From the NCBI GenBank assembly GCA_037349105.1, contig JAYJMM010000123.1:5704001-5768000 (forward strand): a DNA stretch of 64,000 nucleotides, read 5' to 3'. Source of the stretch: Limnomonas spitsbergensis. Taxonomy: Eukaryota > Chlorophyta > Chlorophyceae > Chlamydomonadales. Numbering within the stretch: position 1 is the stretch's first letter; the number at the start of each line of letters is the position of its first letter. Shown here in pieces: positions 61,801 through 64,000 of this stretch. Under the pieces are notes generated by a model. It was not told the origin of the DNA. It saw nothing but the letters and a program-made list of their open reading frames with translations, and ran no database searches. Both the position numbers and the translations under genes were made by a program.

Positions 61801-63933
61801 TTCGACTCTGAGGCGCAGATGGGGCTTCTGGCTGGTTTGGAAGAAATAACTGACTGAGAGGGGGAAGAAGCATGCGGAATTTATATCAGGGCAGATGGTT
61901 TGAAGATAAGCAGCTCCACCACCGGTGCCGCTGCACACTTAAAAAGCGCAGCGGTGGCAACGGACGGTGGGGTGGATTAATGTGCGGGGGAATCGGAAGA
62001 TACAGATTTGGGAGAATGAATACATTGCAGGTTTTGTACCACCTCAACCTCATAAAATCTACACCCTTAACCCTATACCTTAAACCCTGAACCCTACACC
62101 CCAGGCTAGACCCTCAACCATATATCTTGAACCCTGAACCCTGAACCCTGAACCCTGAACCCTGAACCCTGAACCCTGAACCCTGAACCCCCACAGGCTA
62201 TGGATAACCTGGCTGCCTTCTACGAGACATGCGCCCAGATCGAAATTGACGAGTACAGAGATTATGAGAAGGCACTGCAGGTACGCCTGCCAATGTTCTT
62301 TTTGTGTGTGGGGGGGGGGGAGGAGGTACTCTAGGCTACATAAAACCTACGGGGAAAGGGCTTTACGTACGCCTGCTGCCAATCTTATGTTGTGTGTGTG
62401 GTGGGGACCGGGAAGATGGTACTCCGGGTTATATATAGCCCACGAGGAAGGCCCTGCAGGCATGCCTTCTGCCAATGCTGTGTTTGTTTGTGTGGGGGGT
62501 GGGGGTGGGGAAGGTGCTCCGGGTTAGCGCAACGGGAGTCCGGGAGTAGAAGCTTCAGGTACGCCTGCCAACGTTCTGTTTGTGTGTGTGATGGGGGTGG
62601 GAAAGGTGCTCTGGGTTATATATAACCTACGAGGAAGGGGCTTCAGGTACGCTTGCCAATGTTCTGCTGTGACGTGAGCAAGTGAGAAGGTGCTCTAGTT
62701 TAATACAAAGGGAGGGATTTAGCAATGCAAAGGTGCTGCGGGTATTCATGTTAAGGTGGCGTGGGGTGTGGGTGCGTGTGTGAGGTGGGTGGGGTAATTG
62801 AGAAGAGGTGCTGCAGGTTATTGCAGGGGAGGGGTTCCAGTACTGAGGAGGCACTCGTGGTGCATGCAGGTGGAGGGGCACGTACCCACCCCACCCACCC
62901 ACACACCCATCCACCCACCCACTCACCCACCCACCCACATGCCATGTGCGTGGCTTTGAAATACTTAAGCGAGTACAAGAGCGACGACCAGGAGATGCGC
63001 ACCGCCACCGTCAACCACCCACCCACCCACTCCCTCTCCCCACCCACCTACCCACCCACACCTCCACAGGCCATGCGCGAGGCACTGAAGTACTTGGGCA
63101 AATCCAAGAGCGACGACCAGGAGATGCGCACCGCCACCGTCAACCACCGCATTGCAATGACGGAGAAGTTCGTTGCGGCCAGGCAGGTCATCGCGACCAA
63201 TGCAAACCAGGCCATGGACCTATGCAATGACATCCTCATGGGCATCCCGCAGCATAGCCAGGTGAGGGTTATGATACCAGGGTTTAGAGATGAGGGTTTA
63301 GGGATGAGGGTTTAGGGGGGCAGACCATGGACCAATGCAACGACATCCTCATGGGCATCCCACAGCATAGCCAGGTGAGGGTTGAGGGCATCCTGCAGGA
63401 AAGCTGGGTGAGGGGGGCGGGGAGTGAGGGTTTATGATGAGGGTTCAGGGATGAGGGTTTAGATATGAGGGTTTAGGGAAGAGGATTTAGAGAGGAGGGT
63501 TTGGGGAGGAGGGTTTAGAGATCAGGAGAGTGCAGAGCCAGGACTCTCGCATCCATGCTGGCAATGCGCTCATGATCTGCTCCCCCTACGTCACAATTGG
63601 CGGCATGCTTGTGATGGATTCCTTTATATTTGTTCGTGTACCGTGTGCAGGACCAGGACACTCGACTCTGTGCTGGCGACGCGCTCATGATGTGCTCCCC
63701 CTACGTCACCATTGGCGGCATGCTTGTGATGGGTTCCCTTATATTTGTTCGTGTTTCGTGTGCAGGACCAGGACACTGGAATCCGCGTTGGTGACGTGTT
63801 TGCACTGATGATCGAGTACTGGTATGAGCAGCGGAACGCAGCACAGGCGTACAAGCTTGTGGAACAGATGCGGTCGCGGAACATAATCCTGAGCCCGTAC
63901 CTTGACCAGAGAATGATCGAAGATATCTACAAG
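31759..63933 (+). CDS. IFT140: Intraflagellar transport protein 140 (IFT-A core), 29 exons, 3' end beyond window
   Basis: Exons 1-29 are listed separately below and join in frame without a stop: 4107 nt, 1369 codons. Human IFT140 is about 1,460 aa, so only a short C-terminal part is missing. Residues ~1-600 are WD40 beta-propeller repeats (for example [56 protein letters not shown]); ~710 onward is an alpha-helical TPR region with highly conserved blocks ([47 protein letters not shown]). IFT140 is a core subunit of IFT-A, which drives retrograde transport in flagella and import of membrane cargo. The start [12 protein letters not shown] resembles the short N-terminus of the family. Exons make up ~13% of the locus. 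One intron is GC-AG. The segment between exons 13 and 14 is shorter than in animals. Confidence 0.95.
31962..32030 (+). CDS. IFT140: IFT140 exon 2 (residues 22-44)
   Basis: Acceptor [29 protein letters not shown] then TEE; donor GAG|GTCAGT. Matches the HPFLAVAS-type first WD strand of the family. Confidence 0.85.
32130..35180 (+). repeat. 46-bp minisatellite in IFT140 intron 2
   Basis: About 53 main units between ~32480 and ~35000, each a dimer of GGGCATGCCGTGATGGGCATC and GC(A)GGCATGCCGTGATAGACAC; at 32140-32340 and 35050-35170 more diverged GACATGGCCGCATG and GGGCATGCCATGATGG units. GCATGC occurs twice per unit. Minus-strand Met/Pro/His/Cys-rich ORFs up to 889 aa are open in all three frames and are not genes. 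Confidence 0.95.
35235..35410 (+). mobile_element. MITE-like element, family A, copy 6
   Basis: Has GTCTCAGCTTCATGTCAGCTTC, AGGCCGCTGGCCGGGG, CCTGGCCACCAGTCGTAGGC and a GGTGGACTCGTGGCCAACAA end, in IFT140 intron 2. CTCAGCTTCATGTCAGCT also marks copy 4. Confidence 0.55.
35640..36082 (+). repeat. Tandem echoes of the IFT140 exon 3 acceptor
   Basis: Five units of ~75 bp, each with CTTGCCGTGTGTTGCGCAGGG then CCGGTCCACCTCCCTCCACC. The real acceptor reads TTGCCGTGTGTTGCGCAG|GGCCGGCC. The copies keep the acceptor and 6-8 exon bases. Confidence 0.9.
36083..36197 (+). CDS. IFT140: IFT140 exon 3 (residues 45-82)
   Basis: [20 protein letters not shown] then [18 protein letters not shown]; a WD blade. 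Donor GATG|GTGAGT, phase 1. One donor echo (GGCCATCGGTTGGGAGGATG|GTGAG) lies at ~36262. Confidence 0.93.
36620..37250 (+). pseudogene. Three echoes of IFT140 exon 4 start, with 35-bp repeats
   Basis: Echoes of acceptor plus GGCGCCATCTCGTTCTGGAACG-like exon start at ~36628 (badly decayed), ~37042 and ~37187; the latter two extend through GCAAGACGCACCGCAGCCC. Between them (36760-36990) are seven 35-bp units mixing TTTAGGGTTTCAGGG with GCTACAGGTATTGC. Confidence 0.88.
37342..37472 (+). CDS. IFT140: IFT140 exon 4 (residues 83-126)
   Basis: Acceptor [28 protein letters not shown] then [20 protein letters not shown] and DNGK. Donor AAG|GTAAGG, phase 0. Confidence 0.92.
37500..38220 (+). repeat. 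Seven to eight donor-side echoes of IFT140 exon 4
   Basis: Units of ~70-100 bp carry ACCGGCTCTTCACGTCAGACGAC plus AACGGGAAGG(TAAG/CAAG), the exon 4 end plus donor, separated by G-rich filler. Units drift away from the exon and often lose the GT. Confidence 0.92.
38527..38742 (+). CDS. IFT140: IFT140 exon 5 (residues 127-198)
   Basis: Acceptor [28 protein letters not shown], then [20 protein letters not shown] and VVQ. Donor CAG|GTGAGG followed by TTTAGGG-type DNA. Confidence 0.93.
38812..38885 (+). pseudogene. Echo of IFT140 exon 6 start
   Basis: CCCTTAGGAGCTCCCTGACGAGGTACAGACCAT then a deletion and GAGCAGCTGGTCATC; ~65 bases of exon 6 with a frameshift, ending in a C-rich tract. Confidence 0.88.
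39034..39213 (+). CDS. IFT140: IFT140 exon 6 (residues 199-258; 3' end ambiguous)
   Basis: Acceptor [49 protein letters not shown] and EAASQLQ. Donor CAG|GTATGG. Because the exon end and donor are repeated in frame every 36 bp, later donors would add 12 residues per unit. Confidence 0.88.
39178..39780 (+). repeat. 36-bp in-frame donor echo array after IFT140 exon 6
   Basis: About nine exact or near-exact units ([12 protein letters not shown] per unit) to 39540, then four or five more diverged ones to 39775. Each carries GCCAGCCAGCTGCAG|GTATGG. The frame stays open for the whole array. Confidence 0.95.
39785..40330 (+). repeat. ~43-bp tandem repeat in IFT140 intron 6
   Basis: Eight to ten units of GGAGTGTACCGCATGAGTCC plus ACATTGTACTTTCGGAAGGTT. 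Minus-strand ORFs are artefacts. Confidence 0.9.
40567..40730 (+). CDS. IFT140: IFT140 exon 7 (residues 259-312)
   Basis: Acceptor [39 protein letters not shown], then [13 protein letters not shown](R). Donor CAG|GTGGGG, phase 2. Confidence 0.92.
40731..41653 (+). repeat. IFT140 intron 7: G-rich half, then five acceptor echoes of exon 8
   Basis: 40731-41040 is G-rich (AGGGGTAGGGTTTAGGA). From ~41131 five units of ~95 bp carry TGTAGGTGTGGGCTCTTGGC plus AGCCGGCGCCACT...GGGCAGCA, copies of the exon 8 start and acceptor, joined by AACCCTCATCCC / CCTAAACCC DNA. Confidence 0.92.
41654..41780 (+). CDS. IFT140: IFT140 exon 8 (residues 313-355)
   Basis: Acceptor CGTTTGTAG; (R)[20 protein letters not shown] then [16 protein letters not shown]. 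Donor CAG|GTGTGT. Three donor-side echoes follow at ~41820, ~41895 (the longest, ~55 bp) and ~41998. Confidence 0.93.
42240..42895 (+). repeat. C-rich tract with acceptor echoes of IFT140 exon 9
   Basis: At least three clear echoes (CAGGTTGGCTCCCGAATCGGCAGCATGGAG at ~42244, ~42391, ~42530) and two stubs (~42653, ~42759) in an almost pure C/T background. Confidence 0.88.
42896..43030 (+). CDS. IFT140: IFT140 exon 9 (residues 356-400)
   Basis: Acceptor [27 protein letters not shown] then CRDGFVVIQ. Donor CAG|GTAGGT. Donor-side echoes (GGTTTGTGGTCATCCAGGTGGG) at ~43106 and, shorter, ~43200. Confidence 0.92.
43325..44298 (+). repeat. Six acceptor echoes of IFT140 exon 10, ~156-bp period
   Basis: Units at ~43338, 43517, 43673, 43829, 43985 and 44142, each with CCACCCGCAG|TCGGGCGTTGACC and ~65 bases of exon 10, then TTTTCCAAGCGCTTCACT filler. 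The last unit is in frame with the real exon. Confidence 0.95.
44299..44451 (+). CDS. IFT140: IFT140 exon 10 (residues 401-451), GC donor
   Basis: [45 protein letters not shown]. The only donor that fits the next exon is AAG|GCAAGA. A donor echo at ~44789-44855 keeps the same GTATAAG|GCAAGAG edge; shorter echoes at ~44496 and ~44655. Confidence 0.87.
44865..45115 (+). repeat. 28-29-bp minisatellite in IFT140 intron 10
   Basis: About eight copies of AATCTCACTGTCTTTATTTG plus CATCCAGA. Not related to either flanking exon edge as far as I can see. Confidence 0.9.
45330..45570 (+). repeat. 22-bp minisatellite in IFT140 intron 10
   Basis: About 11 copies of CCGGGTCATATCAGGGGTCACC. Followed by (CCACACATAC)n. 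Confidence 0.93.
45790..46048 (+). pseudogene. Acceptor echoes of IFT140 exon 11
   Basis: Stubs at ~45798 and ~45866 (CCCCAGGTCA(T/C)CGATGG), then a ~60-bp echo at ~45930-45990 running GATGGCGCCCTGGTAGAGTC through GACCTCGCGGGCAATG but lacking a usable acceptor. Confidence 0.88.
46049..46169 (+). CDS. IFT140: IFT140 exon 11 (residues 452-491)
   Basis: Acceptor [28 protein letters not shown] then [19 protein letters not shown]. Donor GCAG|GTGGGT, phase 1. Confidence 0.92.
46400..46830 (+). pseudogene. Four acceptor-side echoes of IFT140 exon 12
   Basis: At ~46405, ~46515, ~46603 and ~46767, each with AAGCAGACCCTGGCGTTTGA-like sequence and usually CAGGGCAGCCCTGAA, separated by CCTTAACCCTAAACC runs. 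Confidence 0.9.
46911..47063 (+). CDS. IFT140: IFT140 exon 12 (residues 492-542)
   Basis: Acceptor [64 protein letters not shown] and LDIC are family hallmarks. Donor CCAG|GTGAGG, phase 1. Confidence 0.95.
47064..47550 (+). repeat. G-rich donor-side echoes of IFT140 exon 12
   Basis: GGCCAGGTGAGGGGAGCAGGGG at ~47136, ~47319 and (mutated) ~47463, two preceded by AGGCCACATGCAG, with GGGGATGGGG filler. Strand switches to C-rich at ~47550. Confidence 0.9.
47570..48065 (+). pseudogene. Four acceptor echoes of IFT140 exon 13
   Basis: At ~47577, ~47714, ~47821 and ~47944, each with TC(A)G|GCCTGATCATCCCC and up to ~75 bases of exon 13. The third is nearly identical to the real exon; all run into GGCACT(T)TAAGTG and lack a donor. 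Confidence 0.92.
48066..48235 (+). CDS. IFT140: IFT140 exon 13 (residues 543-599)
   Basis: Acceptor [57 protein letters not shown]. Donor AAG|GTACGG. Confidence 0.92.
48745..48813 (+). CDS. IFT140: IFT140 exon 14 (residues 600-622)
   Basis: Acceptor [28 protein letters not shown] then QTL; compare the HFWDQSEPRLFVCE block of animals. Donor TTG|GTAGGG. One donor echo at ~48880-48945. Confidence 0.88.
49205..50051 (+). repeat. Eight acceptor echoes of IFT140 exon 15, ~98-bp period
   Basis: Units at ~49224, 49322, 49419, 49517, 49615, 49712, 49810 and 49913 each hold CTCGCAG|TCTCAGCAGC, AGATGAGCTGCTGGACGAGC, then GCCAGCCTAACTTGAGCATG and a TACAAATCCTC linker. Each copy stops (TGA) soon after the exon-like part. 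Confidence 0.95.
50052..50181 (+). CDS. IFT140: IFT140 exon 15 (residues 623-665)
   Basis: Acceptor [27 protein letters not shown] then [20 protein letters not shown]. Donor AGCG|GTGAAC, phase 1. Donor-side echoes ACCAGAGCATCACT / ACCAGAGCAACAC at ~50339, ~50652 and ~50731. Confidence 0.9.
50935..51620 (+). pseudogene. Three acceptor echoes of IFT140 exon 16 in telomere-like DNA
   Basis: At ~51155, ~51294 and ~51426: CTGCTCAG|GTGCCCGTGG, TTTGTGGGCCTGCACGCCCC, TACCTCGTGATCAACAAGCC. The last is shortened. Embedded in CCCTGAACCCTCAACC-type repeats from 50935. Confidence 0.93.
51621..51754 (+). CDS. IFT140: IFT140 exon 16 (residues 666-710)
   Basis: Acceptor CTGCTTAG; (G)[19 protein letters not shown] then [16 protein letters not shown]. 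Donor CAG|GTGATT. Donor echoes at ~51827-51892 and ~53030-53100 bracket the 15-bp satellite. Confidence 0.92.
51892..52990 (+). repeat. 15-bp minisatellite in IFT140 intron 16
   Basis: About 72 copies of GGGGAATAGCCTCAA with GGAGTAG, TCATGG and TTAAGG variants. It starts inside a donor echo of exon 16 (CACAGGGAATAGCC). ORFs up to 405 aa on both strands are artefacts. Confidence 0.96.
53648..53810 (+). CDS. IFT140: IFT140 exon 17 (residues 711-764)
   Basis: Acceptor [59 protein letters not shown]. Start of the TPR region; DEAF, VWENMA and RLDVA are family hallmarks. Donor GCGG|GTGGGT, phase 1. A donor-side echo at 53884-53960 has a TGA in place of an Arg codon. Confidence 0.95.
54360..54625 (+). 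CDS. IFT140: IFT140 exon 18 (residues 765-853)
   Basis: Acceptor CCCGGCAG; (E)[56 protein letters not shown]. Donor AAG|GTAGAA. Two TPR-like helical pairs. Confidence 0.95.
54626..55095 (+). repeat. Donor-side echoes of IFT140 exon 18
   Basis: About ten irregular units with GATCCACCTCAGATCTATGC and ACGATGCACATG(C)AAAGGTAGA, copies of the exon end (GATCCATCTCAGATCTACGC...TATGCAAAG|GTAGA); one at ~54740 starts already at GAGAAGAATGATCGG. Confidence 0.92.
55380..55514 (+). CDS. IFT140: IFT140 exon 19 (residues 854-898)
   Basis: Acceptor [57 protein letters not shown]-like and LE.Y are conserved. Donor AAG|GTGTGC. One acceptor echo at ~55227. Confidence 0.94.
55515..55901 (+). repeat. IFT140 intron 19: purine-rich half then CTGCAACA repeats
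   Basis: 55515-55680 is G/A-rich (GGAAGGAGAGGAGGAGAAAGGG). 55690-55890 holds irregular CTGCAACAACTCCTG(A/C)AACA(CT) units ending at the exon 20 acceptor. No gene. Confidence 0.75.
55902..55992 (+). CDS. IFT140: IFT140 exon 20 (residues 899-928)
   Basis: Acceptor [28 protein letters not shown] then [10 protein letters not shown]. The WWA.Y.ESQ motif is typical. Donor GCAG|GTAGGA, phase 1. Confidence 0.94.
56503..56789 (+). CDS. IFT140: IFT140 exon 21 (residues 929-1024)
   Basis: Acceptor [76 protein letters not shown] is near invariant. Donor AAG|GTGCGT. Largest exon of the gene in the window. Confidence 0.95.
56875..57343 (+). pseudogene. Three acceptor-side echoes of IFT140 exon 22
   Basis: At ~56885 (decayed), ~57069 and ~57214: GTGCAGGGTGAACATGACAAGG, CAGCCGTGCGGTACATGAA. 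They end in CCTAAACC-type DNA; real exon at 57344. Confidence 0.9.
57344..57463 (+). CDS. IFT140: IFT140 exon 22 (residues 1025-1064)
   Basis: Acceptor [46 protein letters not shown]. One TPR-like hairpin. Donor GAG|GTGTGG. Confidence 0.94.
57500..57880 (+). repeat. Donor-side echoes of IFT140 exon 22
   Basis: Five to six units end in GA(C/T)CTGGAGGTGT(G)GGG; the best (~57703-57760) starts at GAGCTGTTTGACGTGCTGCAAATC. Spacers are GGGAGGGAGGGG-type. Confidence 0.9.
57945..58317 (+). pseudogene. Two internal echoes of IFT140 exon 23 and a small insertion
   Basis: ~57950-58040 and ~58205-58300 resemble exon 23 (GCGAGTTCTTCATACTGCAC, CGGCAGTTCGAAAAGCAGGT) in rearranged order. Between them a ~130-bp segment has GTGTTTCCACTG near both ends (~58053, ~58137), perhaps a small insertion. 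Confidence 0.75.
58318..58467 (+). CDS. IFT140: IFT140 exon 23 (residues 1065-1114)
   Basis: Acceptor [60 protein letters not shown]. Donor GAG|GTGTGA. Confidence 0.95.
58468..58990 (+). repeat. Donor-side echoes of IFT140 exon 23
   Basis: Three strong units (~58535, ~58640, ~58770) carry CGCGCTNTGGAGCTGTGCATAGAGCACGACGTG and CATCTCAGAGGTGTG; further short CTCAGAGGTGTGAACA stubs follow to 58990. Confidence 0.94.
59030..59739 (+). repeat. About 13 acceptor echoes of IFT140 exon 24 fused to telomere repeats
   Basis: Three loose copies (59036-59165), then ten regular ~53-bp units: CCCCCCGGCAG|GAGATGGCT, GAGGCCATGACCCTAAACCC and (T)TAACCCTCGC. The exon-like part runs straight into CCCTAAACCCTAAACCC. 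Confidence 0.96.
59740..59820 (+). CDS. IFT140: IFT140 exon 24 (residues 1115-1141)
   Basis: Acceptor [28 protein letters not shown] then ILQRIAK. EMAE.MT is conserved. Donor AAG|GTGTGT. Confidence 0.93.
59880..59935 (-). mobile_element. Truncated family A end in IFT140 intron 24
   Basis: On the minus strand GTTTATTTTTCTGTTTTGTG then ACTCAGCTACATGTCAGCTAC, identical in order to the left end of family A; the rest is absent. Confidence 0.55.
59980..60354 (+). pseudogene. Three acceptor-side echoes of IFT140 exon 25
   Basis: At ~59985, ~60098 and ~60256; the last is nearly exact (TTGTGCACAG|GTTGCCAAGC, GGCAGGGCTGCTGGCAGCTT, GCAGCCAA) then diverges into CCCGAAACTC and telomere-like DNA. Confidence 0.92.
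60355..60478 (+). CDS. IFT140: IFT140 exon 25 (residues 1142-1182)
   Basis: Acceptor [48 protein letters not shown]. Donor GCAG|GTAGGG, phase 1. Core conserved block. Confidence 0.95.
60500..61150 (+). repeat. Donor-side echoes of IFT140 exon 25 in G-rich DNA
   Basis: Units at ~60510, ~60593 (almost exact: AGGAGCGGGGATACGGAGAA, TTCTTTGCAGGTAG), ~60722, ~60838 and ~61036 (increasingly diverged). Confidence 0.92.
61170..61492 (+). pseudogene. Three acceptor echoes of IFT140 exon 26
   Basis: ~61173 (no acceptor AG), ~61260 and ~61378 carry GTCCCGCCAGAAAGAGATCT, ACCTCATGGCCGCCAACTA and CTGGACTGGC, then TCTCCAATTTCCCCACAC instead of the true ACAGCGATCCGGAGG. Confidence 0.94.
61493..61608 (+). 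CDS. IFT140: IFT140 exon 26 (residues 1183-1221)
   Basis: Acceptor CGGTTCAG; (G)[38 protein letters not shown]. [16 protein letters not shown] is the best-conserved stretch of the family. Donor CAG|GTGGGA. Three donor echoes at ~61650, ~61715 and ~61790. Confidence 0.97.
62085..62196 (+). repeat. CCCTGAA telomere-variant array before exon 27
   Basis: About ten tandem GAACCCT units at 62127-62190, directly before the acceptor CCCCCACAG. A variant of the CCCTAAA motif seen elsewhere. Confidence 0.9.
62197..62280 (+). CDS. IFT140: IFT140 exon 27 (residues 1222-1249)
   Basis: [20 protein letters not shown] then RDYEKALQ; matches LAGFYDACAQVEIDEYQ of animals. Donor CAG|GTACGC. Confidence 0.95.
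62281..62700 (+). repeat. Donor-side echoes of IFT140 exon 27
   Basis: Four units of ~95-110 bp with GAAGG(C/G)(C/G)CTGCAGGTACGC, CTGCCAATGTTCTGTTTGTG and GGTTATATATAACC; the copied piece covers the last exon bases and ~25 bases of intron. Confidence 0.9.
62925..63025 (+). pseudogene. Acceptor-side echo of IFT140 exon 28
   Basis: GCCATGTGCGTGGCTTTGAAAT through GACGACCAGGAGATGCGCAC and CGTCAACCAC (~75 bases of exon 28) with no acceptor; it ends in (CCCA)n. Confidence 0.92.
63070..63261 (+). CDS. IFT140: IFT140 exon 28 (residues 1250-1313)
   Basis: Acceptor [62 protein letters not shown]. Donor CAG|GTGAGG. A donor-side echo at ~63320-63375. Confidence 0.94.
63530..63765 (+). pseudogene. Two acceptor-side echoes of IFT140 exon 29
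   Basis: At ~63528 and ~63648, ~120 bp apart: GTGCAGGACCAGGACACTCG, then GGCGACGCGCTCATGATG and a CTCCCCCTACGTCACCATTG linker. Confidence 0.9.
63766..63933 (+). CDS. IFT140: IFT140 exon 29 (residues 1314-1369), last in window
   Basis: Acceptor [57 protein letters not shown]. Donor AAG|GTGTGT. The final exon(s) with the C-terminal tail are beyond 64000. Confidence 0.95.
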
Positions 63934-64000
63934 GTGTGTGTGTACAGAGAGAGAGAGGGGGGGGGCTGAGAGGAGAGGGGGGGAGATCTGAGAGGAGGGA

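Overview
This is nuclear DNA from a flagellated green eukaryote. The evidence is a 29-exon IFT140 gene (cilia and flagella only), spliceosomal introns with GT(GC)-AG ends, and hundreds of plant-type telomere motifs (CCCTAAA / TTTAGGG) inside introns. Very repeat-rich introns with GC-rich exons would fit a large-genome prasinophyte such as Cymbomonas; that name is a guess from style, not something the sequence proves.

Layout. 1-4997: a roughly 5-kb element with inverted repeats over 600 bp long. 5311-21683 (+): an RBM39/CAPER-type splicing factor, 8 firm exons plus a weak terminal exon, every intron in phase 0; it has RRM1 and the C-terminal UHM but no RRM2. 21690-26044: intergenic, with dispersed repeats and minisatellites. 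26045-31427 (-): a small C3HC4 RING-finger gene; its first two exons are clear and its last two are inferred from splice phase. 31428-31758: a 331-bp divergent promoter interval. 31759 to beyond the right edge (+): IFT140, exons 1-29, 1369 codons so far, lacking only the last C-terminal part. The other spaces are introns and intergenic DNA built from tandem repeats. Most long open frames in the window are satellites open in several frames at once, not proteins.

The most unusual property is how the introns are built. Most introns in all three genes carry degenerate partial copies ('echoes') of the neighbouring exon edges, each with its splice site: copies of the upstream exon's 3' end plus donor follow that exon, and copies of the acceptor plus the downstream exon's 5' end precede it. 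Echo number runs from one to more than a dozen. Several large minisatellites are this process taken further, for example the 78-bp array at 15430-17520 from the UHM exon start, the 36-bp array at 39178-39540 from the IFT140 exon 6 end, and the 21-bp and 20-bp arrays from RING-gene exon ends. Echoes are commonly joined by telomere-type repeats, and many introns are G-rich after the donor and C-rich before the acceptor.

The three genes are not an operon. RBM39-like acts in pre-mRNA splicing, the RING protein is probably a ubiquitin ligase, and IFT140 is a core subunit of the retrograde intraflagellar transport complex IFT-A. RING and IFT140 start head to head and may share a promoter. I saw no tRNA, rRNA or CRISPR array.
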